Assembly: GCF_000708205.1 (NCBI RefSeq)
Contig: NW_014575560.1
Location: 188,501-252,500 of the forward strand
DNA: 64,000 nt
Direction of reading: 5' to 3'
Origin: Mixia osmundae IAM 14324
Taxonomy: Eukaryota > Basidiomycota > Mixiomycetes > Mixiales > Mixiaceae
Shown: positions 31,173-42,097 of the stretch, piece after piece
How the letters are laid out: every line of letters starts with the position of its first letter
Position numbering within the stretch: position 1 is the stretch's first letter
Program-made: the position numbers and the translations under genes
Notes under the pieces: model-generated
The model's database searches: none
Seen by the model: the letters and a program-made list of their open reading frames with translations, nothing else
Told to the model about the DNA's origin: nothing

Positions 31173-33266
31173 ATGGCGAGCCTGGCGTGGATCGCACTCG
31201 GCGCACTTGCCATTGTAAGGCCCGTGAACTCGGCACCTGCACTCAAGGCCGATTACAAGGTCCAACATGAGTTGCCGGATGTGCCCCGACACTGGCTCAA
31301 GACAGTCGAAGCCCCCGCTGATCACACGATCACTCTGCACTTCGGTCTGAAGCAGAAGGATGCCGCGGGGCTCGAGGCGGACTTGCTCGAGATCTCGGAT
31401 CCGCTCAACCCGCGATATGGTCAACATCTTACCAAGCAAGGCGTAGCAGATTATGTCAGGCCTAAGCAAAACACGCTCGATGCTGTCCATGACTTCCTGG
31501 GAGAGCATGGTCTGCAACGCAACGCGCTCAAGCATTCCGCATCCGAGGACTGGATCACACTCACTTTGCCAGTCTCTACGGCGAGCCGCATGCTCGATAC
31601 GCAGTTCGATATCTATCATCATCCTATCTCTGGCAAGAGTGCAGTGCGCACTTTACGTTATTCGTTACCAGCGTCTCTACACGAACATATCGATACCGTT
31701 CAACCTACGACGTTCTTTAGCTCTATGCAAGCGTTCAGGCATACGCACACCCCCATGACTCCTGCAGACTTTATCCCACCTTTCGTACCCATCTTCGGCT
31801 CGAGGAATGCCTCGGTCAGCCAAGTCTGCACGAACTTGCATGCCGTAACAAACGCTTGTCTTCGTACACTGTACGGCACGATCGACTACGTACCCAAGAC
31901 GAAAGGTCTGCGACCATCCCCAGTCATCTACAATCGTTGTTAATGATCAGTGTGGCAGGCAAAACGCTCATCACCGTCTCCGGCTATCTGAATGAAACCG
32001 CGGTCTATTCCGACTTCAAGCTCTTTGCTGCCATGGAGCGACCCGATGCGATCAACTACAAGTACAGTTACACGCAGATCAATGGTGCCATCAACCACCA
32101 AACGCTCTCTGCGTCTGATGTAGCCAATGAGATCGACATTGAGGCAAATTTGGATGTCCAAACAGTGGGCGGCTTCGTTTATCCCATCGGATCGGATTTC
32201 CTCAGTACTGGAGGGGCACCGCCAAGCATACCCACTCTGGAGACGCCCGACAATGGTAGCGAACCCTACCAGCAGCAGCTCGACTATCTCTTGTCGCTCG
32301 ACTCGATTCCTCCGGTTTTGACTACCTCGTACGGCGATGAGGAGCAATCAGTACCTACTGCCTACCAAGAGAGGGTTTGCAACGGTTTCGCGCAACTCGG
32401 AGCGCGCGGCGTGACGGTCATCTTCTCTAGCGGTGACTTCGGGGTGGGTATCTCTGGCGACTGCTTCAAGGTGGGCACAAAGCAACCCGCATTCCTTCCT
32501 ACCTTCCCTGCGACTTGCCCATAGTGAGTTTGCGTCTTTTCGACTTGCATCCCACTGATATCCTTTGGCAGTGTCACCTCAGTCGGTGCTCTGCAAGGCT
32601 TGAATCCCGAGGTCGCAACAGATACTACACTGGGTGGCTTTGCGTCGGGTGGCGGCTTCAGTAACTATTTCAGCACGCCAGCGTATCAGAAAGTCGCAGT
32701 GCAAAGTTACTTAGCAGGCCACCAAGCTCAGAGCAAAGCCTACGCTGGACAGTTCAATCCCAACGGTCGAGGTTTTCCGGACGTATCAGCTCAAGGCAGC
32801 AAGTTTGCGATCGTCTGGGATGGAAAGAACATCAGTGTCGGTGGAACGAGGTGCGCATAATTAGCTAGAGATACGCGACATGCTCATTGTGAATCGCAGC
32901 GCCTCCGCTCCTACTGTTGCTGGCATCATCACCTTACTGAACGACAATCTCATCGCCAATGGTCGTCCTACACTAGGCTTCTTCAATCCATTCCTTTACA
33001 CAATCGGGCAAGCAGTAAGCCTATTCTGCCTCGATCTCAGGGTCAGGCTTAGATCGCTTTCGAAAGGGCTTCACGGATGTCACAAGCGGCTCATCGTTCG
33101 GCTGCAACACTACAGGTAAGCTTATTGGCTGTGCGCGTGACCAAGTGGCTAACAGCCATCGCCAGGCTTCGTGGCTTCCAAATCTTGGGACCCTGTTACT
33201 GGATTCGGGTGTGTCCACATTCGTTCCTGCTTTCGTTGCCAGATCCTGAATCTGCTTGCTGCGTAG
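31173..33266 (+). CDS. Sedolisin-type secreted peptidase (family S53, tripeptidyl-peptidase-like)
   Basis: Acid serine peptidase with an activation domain. Exons are 31173-31905, 31959-32523, 32572-32850, 32900-33014, 33067-33115 and 33166-33266 (613 aa). A signal peptide starts MASLAWIALGALAIVRPVNS (ATG 31173), followed by a prodomain with LLEISDPLNPRYGQHLTKQ. Catalytic pieces: the Glu/Asp pair in NEIDIEANLDVQTV, the oxyanion Asp in FSSGDFGV and the nucleophile in GGTSASAP, which is created across intron 3. The calcium site is at TDVTSGSSFGCN and WDPVTGFG. Just after GFG the reading frame leaves the family pattern (ends CVHIRSCF...NLLAA); the +1 frame would give a more usual short end. All introns GT-AG. 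Confidence 0.88.
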
Positions 33267-33519
33267 ATCGCCTAATTTCAAACAGCTACGGACTCTGTTG
33301 GGGTTGTTTTGATCGCAGGGCCAAAAAGCACGCAAGGCCAGGAACACGCAAGCATGATTTATGTAGCATAGAGGGTATTGTCACAAAGGAAAGGCATTGC
33401 ATGCATTGCATGGCCGTTTCAGTCGCAGCACGTGGCTCGCAGGGAAACATCTTAGGATCACGCGCAATGAAAGCCAGAGGTCATCCTCGAGATTTTGCAA
33501 TTGGCGCGAATTGCGCGGT

Positions 33520-35340
33520 CTACTTGAACATCTGAACGATTGATTCCATAGATACCGACTTGGGTCGCTCGATGGGCAGCCCGATGATTCGGTCATGTAC
33601 GAGCGCTGACAGAGCGCCGATAGCACGCGATGTGCCAAAGGTGACCGTGTAGAACTCGAACTGAGTCAGACCGTAGTGGTAAAGCAACGAGCCAGATGCT
33701 GCGTCGACGTTAGGGAAAGGATTCCTGCGGTCGCTTGTCAATACACGTCACGCGACGTCAAAATGGGCGCGTACTTGGTCTTGCCGTGCTCGGTGAGAAC
33801 GCCTGGCGCGACCTTGAAGAGCTTGTCGACGAGCTGGAAGACTGGATCCTCAGCAACGTCCTTGTTGCGGTTGCCAAAGTCTCTCAGAGCATCAAAGCGA
33901 GGGTCAGGCTTGCGCAAGACAGCGTGGCCGTATCTGCGGACTTCGATCAGTGGCCGTCACGAGAAATGGGGCTTTGCTTACCCAGGAACGACGCGACCAG
34001 AGTTGAGGATCTTCCAGAGCTGCTCCTTGACTTGGTCGTGCGTCGCATCACCGCCGATGGCGTCCTTGATGGACAGGACGAATTTGAGTGCTTCTTGGTT
34101 CGCGAGACCGTGCAGAGGACCGGCAAGACCGGCAAGCGCAGCCGAGTAAGACAAGTAAGGATCAGACAACGCAGATCCGACCAAGTCTGTGTGAGCGCGT
34201 CAGTCTCGCATGCTAGGCAGACCGCAGAGCACGTACGGGTGGTGTGGGCAGAGACGTTGCCGCCTTCGTGATCGGTATGGAGAGCGTTGTAGAGACGGAT
34301 GATCTCAATGAAGCCCTTCTTGTCTCCGAATCCGATCTGATTGGCAAAGTTCCATGAGAGATCGCGCGACTTGTCGAGAGCTGGGATCTTGCTAGCGCCG
34401 TCGAGATAGACATTGTTGTAGATGCCTGTCAAGGCGCGTCAATTTGAGATGCTGTAAAGAAGCTGGCACATACGGGCAGCGACGGTGAACGACTTGGCAA
34501 TCAGGTCGAGCGAGTCCTCGAGCGTGGTCTTCCAGTATTCCGACTTCTTCATGCCAGCCGAGTAAGCCTTTGCAAACTTGGAGTCGTGGCTGCGAGCAAT
34601 GTGAGACCAGTATAGATCAGACAGGTGCGATATGCTTACTTGAGTGCAGCGACGGCAGACACGAACTGTGTCATGGGGTGGAGTGTCTTGGCTGTGCGCG
34701 TACGCTACCGTCAGCCCGCGCAAGAGCTAATGACCGCGATACCTACGAAAGCTGTCAATGATCTTCTCCGCGTAGGCGGGGATGGTGCTGCGCTCCGCCA
34801 AGTCGGCGATGAGATCGTCCGTCTGTTCGCGGCTGGGGACCTTGCCGGTCATGAGGAACCAGAGCATGCTCTCCGGGAGCATCTCCTCTCCGTCCTTTGC
34901 GGCGGGCAAGACCTTTTGGCACTCTGGGATGCTCTTGCCCCAGAAGCGAATGCCTTCATTGGCGTCGAGCACCGAGGGATCCCAGATCATGACCTTGAGA
35001 CCTCTCATACCGCCTGATGAGCTCATGGGTGTCAGCTACGAGTGGACGCCCGACAGCAAAAGAATGGCGTGACTGACCCATGACGTTCTCGACCTTGATC
35101 TCGCCGAGGCTCTTCTGTCCATACTCTGTACGGATCTTCTTGGCCAGTTCCTGACGCTCTGGCACAATCTCGGCAATCGTTTCCGACAGACTCTGTGCCA
35201 GTCGAACGAGCTGATCAGCCTAGCTCGTGCGAGCTCAAACGACGGCAGCAGCTGACCTTTCCTGACGCATAGCGAACAGAGTGAGCTTGCGAGAGCGTTC
35301 GGAAGGCCGGTCTTGCGGCAGCACGAGCAGCGAGCAGCAT
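33520..35340 (-). CDS. CIT1: Citrate synthase, mitochondrial
   Basis: First enzyme of the TCA cycle (oxaloacetate + acetyl-CoA to citrate); 469 residues. Nine exons: 35257-35340, 35078-35210, 34747-35013, 34640-34691, 34474-34589, 34237-34425, 33982-34186, 33775-33933 and 33520-33724; all eight introns GT-AG. The N-terminus [20 protein letters not shown] is an amphipathic, Arg-rich mitochondrial presequence. Conserved pieces: [31 protein letters not shown], the active-site histidine regions in [20 protein letters not shown] and [13 protein letters not shown], and the Asp region near [15 protein letters not shown]. Convergent with the sedolisin gene. Confidence 0.96.
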
Positions 35341-35694
35341 TCTTTCTGACTTTCTACTGGTGGCCGACTCGAGTAAATTATCAGCGAACAAGCGCGCGCG
35401 ACCCGGCTGGAGCCGGCAAACGCATCATCCTCATCGTGTGCCTCTCTCTCATCCTCTCAGCAGCTATGTTCGCATGCGGTGCTAGTTTCTCAGATTGGTC
35501 TTGTGTCCCTGATACAGCTGATCGCTCAACAGCAAGACAGACAACCCTCCACGCAGGCTTTACGAGACGTCATGAGATTACAGGTCTATACATTAGCTAC
35601 AGCTTGCATGCGAGTGAATTGCAGAACCTGCGTCCTTTGTGAGATGCGCATTTCCAGTGTTTCCTTGAGACGTACAGATGAGTTTTTTTACAGC
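35341..35694. other. Intergenic: citrate synthase promoter and 3' region of the Ecl1-type gene
   Basis: This 354-bp gap holds short open frames but none with an ATG start and family match. It should contain the citrate synthase promoter. I see no structured RNA. Confidence 0.45.
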
Positions 35695-37641
35695 TTAGCT
35701 TCCATCGGTCGAAAAGTAAAAGAGTCGCTTCTTGCTGCCCGTCGCAAGAGCAGGTGAAGAGACCCGCGATCGATCCACCGGCTGAGCGTCTGCCTTGTAG
35801 CCATGCTTTCGCAGCGGCAGATCGCTACCGCTCTGGGTCTTTCGAATCTTATCGAGGTCCATAGCTTGGTATTGCGCAAGCTTGCCGGGCACGCGATCCC
35901 AATTCCAGCCCTTCGGAGCTTCTCGCTGTTGCTGCTCGTACTCGCCTTGCTGGAAATAGCCAGGCGATCGAGCATAGTGCTCTTGCTCGGCGTCATCGGA
36001 GCTGGAGCTGCTATCGTCTTCGGAAGAAGTATCTGAACGGTGGGAGCTTCCCCGCGTGACGCCGGGACGGTTGTAGGAGCTCGAAAGGTGGGCAGGCGAA
36101 GCAGCTCTTGCTCCGAGACGCGAGCCATTCGAATAGGACGTTGAGAAGCGAGCAGGCGGCGGGCGGGGACTATGTTGACGTATCGAAGCGGCAGAGTATG
36201 CGCGAGGCAAGCCCGGTAGAGCGCTCAGACTTCCTGTGGGTGTTCTGTCGCGGCCGTTGGGGCTCGGTCCGCGCGAATGCCCAGACGTCATGGCTAGCGA
36301 GTTCCTCGGTAACTTGGCATTGATGATGTGACTTATTGTACCGGCAGATGCAGACAGAAGCCGGGCGTCGGGAGGAGCAGGTCTATTGGGTATGCTGTAC
36401 GAAGGCGCGATCGAAGGGGATGAGGGTATCCTTTTGGGGTGATAGTACAGCGCATAATCAGAATGCAACGCGGTGGGGCCGCGCTCCTTGTCTGATCCTC
36501 GCGAGAGATGATCGCTCGAGCCAGCGCTGGGTCGTCTGAGTGTGGCAGATGGGCCTGTAGACTGACCAGTCGAATAATTGGACGCGGTTGACAGCGTCGA
36601 GCTTGCAGAGCTAGGCGAGCAAGAGAGATGCGGCATGGAGCTATTCGACAGCTGATGTCTATGCGAATGCTTGAGCGGCAACTGTGCGAAAGAAGAGGCG
36701 CGCGGCAGTACGGCAGCAGCAGTGGGATCTAATGATGCCATTGCAGGCTCCGTGACTGTGCCTGACAGCGTCGGAGGTGCCTTTGTCAGCGCGAAACCAG
36801 TCGAGGAACGCGCAAGAGAGCGAGGTCTGCTGGCGGATTCCTCGCTTCTCGTACGCGTGCTAGGCATGGGCTCGCTCGACAGATGGCTTTTAGACGGTGA
36901 TGAGCCCATGTGAATGGGCGTCATCGCTCGCAGGCCTGAGCCCAGTGCTCCCTGCGCCCGTTGAGGCACAGGATGGGAGTAGGCAGAAGGTCCGAAAGTG
37001 GGCGAGTCGAGTGAGAGAAGCGATTCTGTGCTCTGGTAGCAGGGTATGTCACTTCCAGCGCTACCGCTGCTTCTTTGGGCCAGAAAGGTAGGCCTGATCG
37101 GTTTCGGTCCGCTCGGTCTATCTGACGAGTACCGACGCGATGACGCACCGCCCGAGGAGTGCGGCTGATCGGGCAATCCGTTCAGTTCGGGATCGTAGGG
37201 GTGTGCTTCCAGGTCGGCAAAAGCGAGGCGCGATCTGAGCTCGTCCACCCGTCGACAGTCGTCGGAACAATACAAGCCAACCCAGGATTGCAGACCGAGC
37301 TTGGGCTGTTCTGATGCTGGTGATTTACCTTTGTCTGCCTTCTTGAGCGCGGTAGTACTTGGCGAGAGCGGTATGGGCGGGGGCAAGGAAACGAGCTTAT
37401 GCGGACGCGCATTATGCAGTTTGCCCGCGCTACCGTTGCGTCTGATCGCTGTAGAAGCGCCTGGCTTGGCTTTGATGGTGCCATTCGTAGCTCTGGCGAG
37501 TGGATGAGGTTGATGAGGTTGTGCCTCCGGCGCGTTTGTGTGTCCTTCGCCGGACAGCTCGCTGGCATGGGCGTGTGCAGCTTCGTCGTCTGGCACAGGA
37601 TCGATCTGCCGGTCGCATACGGGACACCATGACAGATCCAT
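35695..37641 (-). CDS. Ecl1/life-span regulatory factor-type zinc protein, long form
   Basis: Intronless gene for 648 residues. The N-terminus MDLSWCPVCDRQI and a second site near residue 130, VGLYCSDDCRRVDELRSRL, form the CxxC...CxxxC pattern of the Ecl1 (life-span regulatory factor) domain, which in yeasts is a very short protein linked to stationary-phase survival. Here the two halves are separated by about 100 residues of low-complexity sequence and followed by about 500 residues rich in Ser, Pro and Arg with many SPxxR-like sites. ATG 37641 is chosen because the conserved domain starts directly there; the open frame upstream has no ATG. Basidiomycete relatives with long tails are expected. 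Zinc binding is inferred. Confidence 0.75.
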   Translation of the reverse strand: MDLSWCPVCDRQIDPVPDDEAAHAHASELSGEGHTNAPEAQPHQPHPLARATNGTIKAKPGASTAIRRNGSAGKLHNARPHKLVSLPPPIPLSPSTTALKKADKGKSPASEQPKLGLQSWVGLYCSDDCRRVDELRSRLAFADLEAHPYDPELNGLPDQPHSSGGASSRRYSSDRPSGPKPIRPTFLAQRSSGSAGSDIPCYQSTESLLSLDSPTFGPSAYSHPVPQRAQGALGSGLRAMTPIHMGSSPSKSHLSSEPMPSTRTRSEESASRPRSLARSSTGFALTKAPPTLSGTVTEPAMASLDPTAAAVLPRASSFAQLPLKHSHRHQLSNSSMPHLSCSPSSASSTLSTASNYSTGQSTGPSATLRRPSAGSSDHLSRGSDKERGPTALHSDYALYYHPKRIPSSPSIAPSYSIPNRPAPPDARLLSASAGTISHIINAKLPRNSLAMTSGHSRGPSPNGRDRTPTGSLSALPGLPRAYSAASIRQHSPRPPPARFSTSYSNGSRLGARAASPAHLSSSYNRPGVTRGSSHRSDTSSEDDSSSSSDDAEQEHYARSPGYFQQGEYEQQQREAPKGWNWDRVPGKLAQYQAMDLDKIRKTQSGSDLPLRKHGYKADAQPVDRSRVSSPALATGSKKRLFYFSTDGS

Positions 37642-38053
37642 GGCTTGCCGCGGGGTCGTGACACCAGCGTACTGGCCCAAGTCAGGACTTGTGTGGCACG
37701 CCCAACGCTATCGTCGAGCGTTGTCGCTACCGTTCCTCGAGCTTTTTGCGCTGACGGGTCCGCGTGTTGCTCGTCGAGCGCGCCCAGCCAGGGAGACAGT
37801 AGCCAAGGGTCTGGAGGTCACGCGTTCACAAGGTCGACCCCTGAATGTGACTTTTTCACGCTGGGGCCGATGAAGGGAGTATGCGCTCAGTCGACCATCG
37901 CAAGCAACTGAGGTCCTGCTGGATCCGTGGATCCTCTTTGCCGGAGCGAGCCCGTCTCCAAAGCCTAGTTCTTTTTCAGGCTGGCACGACGCAAGCCGAT
38001 GAAGCAAAATTGACAAAACGCGTGCCATGTCGATCACTTTTCTCGGCCACGGC
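37642..38053. other. Intergenic between the Ecl1-type gene and ATP10
   Basis: A 412-bp stretch upstream of the Ecl1-type gene and downstream of ATP10, both on the minus strand. Open frames exist on both strands but none has family support. Presumably promoter of the Ecl1-type gene. Confidence 0.45.
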
Positions 38054-39280
38054 TTATCTGGTTCGCGCTAGCAGAGCTCTAATACAGGAGAGCAGGTTGG
38101 CTACCTCCCCAGCACCCTTGCCGTCTCTGCCAGTAGGCGAAGCCAGATCGACAGCAGCCCACCTGATCCGACACTGGTCATCTATGAGATAGACATAACC
38201 AAGGTGCTTGTTCATCATGCCCAGCGGCTGCCTTGCGTGTTAGCCCGGCTCGAGTCAAGAAGCAGAGCAGACTACCTCGCGGAGGTACTCCATGTCTTGA
38301 TGTGACAGGATATAGGTATCATGTAGATGCTCCGGCGTGGCTTTGCGAAGCGTCGACAGGAACATCGACACCAAGAACGATTTGAGCTTGTTCTCTTGCA
38401 GATTGATCTGGACGGTATGGTCAACACAGGAGGCAGCATGCTGATCATGTAGGCGTTATACCTGCACGACCTGGAATCTCGGCTCGGCCTGGAATTGCTC
38501 GAGAACAGGCTCGACATAGGTCTGAACGTGTTCCTGTGTGCAAAGCATGAGCGAGCCCAAAGCCAGAAGAGCGGTCAGACCCACTGCAGAGACCTGAGTG
38601 CTCAATATAGCAAGCAAAGAGACTTTGTCGGTCAGTAAGTCTGTCGTATGCCGCTGGCCTTTTGTGCTCAACGCGATGCCTTGTATGTTCGGAAAGTACA
38701 GCGATTTCTGGCGGCGGGCGAACATGATGAGCTGATGCCATCCAAATTGAGATCTTGTCAACCTACGTCTGCGCGAATGAGCGTGGGGGGACCGAGCCAT
38801 AGCTTGCCGCCGTGCCAGCGAATCTCGTTCATGTCCTGGAAGTAGCCTTTGCCGACTTCTTCTATTCTGGAACGCATGTTGTCAGGCCACAGCCAACGAT
38901 GCGAGGCGCATGCAGACCTACAGATGCCGGCGCTCCTTCATACGTCGCTCTTGTGAAAGCAGCCTCTCTTGAGCTTGCTCTTTTGTGATGGGTACCGTCG
39001 TGGGAGGATGGAGCACGCCGACGGGTCTAGGCAGGTAGGGTGGCGACTTGCTCCCCTTGAGACTTCGCAGGGGATCGCTCTTGCGGATGTCCTGATCGGG
39101 AAGCATGCGAGCATCTGAGCCTGCCGAGGGTGCAGTGAAATCTTTGGGTGGTACTTGGCCCTGTCGCTGGAGCCGAGTCACGTCGGCTGGCGAGACTGTC
39201 GAGACGGCACGATGCTGACAAGTGCATGCCGGAAAAGCTGCGCTGAAGCCACGCTGGGCTCGGTGAGCGGCTCTGCGCAT
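38054..39280 (-). CDS. ATP10: Mitochondrial ATPase assembly factor ATP10
   Basis: Inner-membrane chaperone needed for assembly of subunit 6 of the F-o ATP synthase; 336 residues. Exons are 38922-39280, 38767-38866, 38462-38707, 38276-38407 and 38054-38227, all introns GT-AG (48-59 nt). The N-terminus MRRAAHRAQRGFSAAF looks like a mitochondrial presequence. Conserved pieces: VGKGYFQDMNEIRWHGGKLW, IRADKSLYFPNIQG, a central TM-like stretch LLAILSTQVSAVGLTALLAL, and the hallmark C-terminal PLGMMNKHLGYVYLIDDQCRIRW split over the last intron. Head-to-head with the GPI-type protein (86 bp). Confidence 0.92.
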
Positions 39281-39366
39281 GGCCGACGACTGCTCTCGTT
39301 GGCAGGCACGCGCTGTTTTTCTTCAACTCGCTCGACTCGACCGCGCAGCAAGGACCGGACAAGACG

Positions 39367-40276
39367 ATGGGCAGAGCGACAGTGTACTTGCTGCCCTTGG
39401 CGAGCCTCTTGGTACGCAGAGCGGCTTCGCAAGCAGTCATTGCGTCAGCATGCGATGTGAGTCGTGCCTTTCACCCTCTGCGCAAAGCCTCGTCGCGGTT
39501 TCCTGGCGCATCGAACCATCTCGGAGCAGTGGGCTGACGCTGTGTACGGACAGCAACTGGTCACCAACATCCAAGCCTGCACGCCTCCGGTCACGGGCTC
39601 GACCTTCTCGGTGGCCTTGGAGGACATCGTCGCCTGCATCTGCACCAACGCAAATTACGAGACCTACACGACCTGTTCGGCTGATCCCTCCTTCGCTACC
39701 TTTACGACGACAGTGCCCAACCTCAACTTTGGTACGACGGCCGGTTTCCAACAAGCCTGTACCTATCTCGCTGCCGATGCTGCTTCTACCTCGGCCGACA
39801 CGAACGGCGGTACGCTACAAGATGATGCAACGGCCATTGCCAATTTTCAGGGCACGCTGTCGACGAACCCGACCAATACGGGCGATGTGACGAACGAGGA
39901 CTCGATCGGGTCACTGATCAACACCCTCATTGCCGCCGGAAGTGTCGATGCCATCACTGCGGAGCAAGTGCTTGGCCTCACAGGTGTCACGCTCACCACC
40001 ACCATCCTACCAACGTCTACTTCCACGACTGCAATCGTTGCTGCGCCTACCACGACCACACCTGCGCCAGTCACCTCGACGGACGCAGTAGCGTCGACCG
40101 TGACGGAGACAGCATCGAGCTCAGAGGCCTCTGTGGCTTACTCGATCATCAGCAGCGTCCCCGTACCCATCCAGACGAAGAGCACAAACGTCTTCACGGG
40201 CGACGCGCAAAAGCGATCCGCATCCGCATTCGGTCTGGCGATCCTCTTTGGCGCTGTTGGACTCGCCGCCCTATGA
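39367..40276 (+). CDS. Secreted GPI-type, Thr-rich cysteine-containing surface protein
   Basis: Predicted 270-residue cell-surface protein. Exon 1 (39367-39456) encodes a signal peptide, MGRATVYLLPLASLLVRRAA. Exon 2 (39554-40276) encodes a Cys-bearing domain (IQACTPPV, DIVACICTNANYETYTTC, FQQACTYLAAD), then a Thr/Ser-rich stalk, ending in SASAFGLAILFGAVGLAAL, a good GPI-anchor signal. The 97-nt intron (39457-39553) is long for this window but joins ACD to QLVTNIQAC in frame with GTGAGT...GGACAG ends. Similar proteins are common in basidiomycete walls; I do not recognise a named family. Its O-glycosylated stalk would be a substrate for enzymes like PMT2. Confidence 0.8.
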
Positions 40277-40494
40277 TGAGTGCCCTCTAGATCTCCGTTG
40301 ACTTCACACGCCTGGCATCATGGACATTCACGCACGCCCATTCTTCAGGCGTACATACTTGTATCGCATGACTCGGTTCTTGTAGCCTATTTGCAAAAGC
40401 GTTCACATCCACGCGGGCGCCACCAGTGAGGCTAACATGATATCTACAACAGCACTGCCGAGAACGAGGAGATGCGACGGGTTTGCGAGAGCGT

Positions 40495-41999
40495 CTAGAG
40501 ATCGGTGCCAGCCCGTGTCTGGATAGAATCGGTGATGAGGCGTCTGACCCAGCCGCGCAGGGGAAAGTCTTTCTCCCACTGATTATGCAGATGCACGCCA
40601 AAGACGCGATCAAGGCGCCTGGCCAGCTCTGTCCACTGGGAGTCTGTGTAGGGCGGATCGGAAGCAAAGGGATCCGGCAGGCGATTGTCGAGACGACAGC
40701 TCCTGCCGTCGGTAAAGCAGAACGGTAGGATCTTGAACGGCCGATGGTTGTTCGCGACCAGCCTCCGCCAGAGTTTGTGATACATGAGAGAACCCCAATC
40801 AGTCGAGGCAGCCCGTGGCGGCACGTCGTTGGCCATGATGTGAAGCATCTCACATAGGTAAGGACTCTGCTGGAGGAAATGCATCACTGCGCCGTTCAGA
40901 GGCTGGTATGGCTTCTCTGCAGCAGCGTCACAGTCCTCAGCTCCATGGGGCGCTTGGGCAACGCAAGACTTGCCGTAACAATCCCACTGTGTGACCCATT
41001 CAGACTCTAGAAGCGGCCGTAGGTCTCGCGTCATGAGCATGTCCATGTCGACCCAGACGCCACCGAACCGGTAAAGCACGAGGACTCTGACGAGATCGCC
41101 ATCTAGCCATGCTTTCGCATCTTTGGCTTCACCGAGGAGTGACGAGCCCTGCATGGGCGTCCCTCTGGCTAGGGACTCGTGATCTATCACACGAGTATCT
41201 AGTCTGTGGCTGTACTTGCGCATGAGGGGCGTAAGGAGTGAGCTCTCGAAAGTCTGAGGCGTATTGCTCCAGAGTATGAGCGTCGAATGGTCCTGACTCT
41301 GCGTCTCTAGAATTGACAGCAGGAGCAAGATCTGCCGCTCGCCCAGCGGCCGCAGATCACCGCGCCAGTAGGTATGATAGATTGTCTGCTCGGGCAAGAT
41401 CTGACCTGGTAGAGGTTCAGAGGCTATCGTGCCTGCAAAGTCGTAGCAATCTGATCCATATCGCATGGCCAGGCCTGCTTGTAACTCGTGATATTTTGGC
41501 GCTGATGCTATGGTCTGATTGTAGGCGCTGCCTTGGACGTTGGCGAGAGTGAAGCAATTGCTCGAGAGTGGATGGAGGTCGACGATCGCTGACCGCACCC
41601 AGCCACGCGAATAGAGGGCAATCTCTATATGGAGCTCGAAGAACCACCAGAAGATGAAGGCCTGCAGACATGCAATCGGATTCAGCTTGCACCGGGTGAG
41701 CGTAGACGCGCATGACTGACGATCAAGGCTGCCAAGCCGACTGTCCACCTCAGTAGCCGTGCCCATGTCCAGCCTGGTGGCATGGAGAAGAGACCAGATG
41801 ATGCCTGACGTCTATAGTGTTTGTCGTAGGCATCGAAAGCAGGCTCGTCGGATCCGTTCGAGGCAGATAGGTTCGCGCGGCTGAAGAAGCTCGGCAAGGG
41901 TGAGTAGCCTGTAGATGAGGCCGCACTGGCTCCATTGCCCGACGGCTGCCTGTAAGCCGTCGCGGCGGGCAGTCTCATCGACTTGAGGTCATAGATCAT
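40495..41999 (-). CDS. Golgi type II glycosyltransferase with DXD motif (GT32-like)
   Basis: Predicted 481-residue glycosyltransferase. Exon 1 (41721-41999) gives a cytoplasmic tail and the start of a signal anchor (LRWTVGLAALI), which continues in exon 2 (40495-41661) as AFIFWWFFELHI, so the TM helix spans the 59-nt intron. The lumenal part has YRFGGVWVDMDMLMTRDLRP, the gly-transf-sug (DXD sugar-binding) signature of GT32 enzymes such as Och1 and alpha-1,4-glycosyltransferases, plus NGAVMHFLQQSPYL. The donor and acceptor sugars cannot be told from sequence. A short upstream ATG (about 42002-42004) opens a 5-codon uORF overlapping the start. Confidence 0.85.
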
Positions 42000-42097
42000 C
42001 GTTCATAGCCGAGCGGCGAGGTGGGCCAGATGCTCAGCTCCTACCTAGCTCGTCGACGGCGTGACGCGCGCGCTGTTGCCGTTCGACTGAGCCCAGG

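Noticed and set aside
39155-39460. Plus-strand open frame antisense to ATP10 exon 1
   Set aside because: Shadow of the ATP10 presequence region; starts and codon use do not fit.
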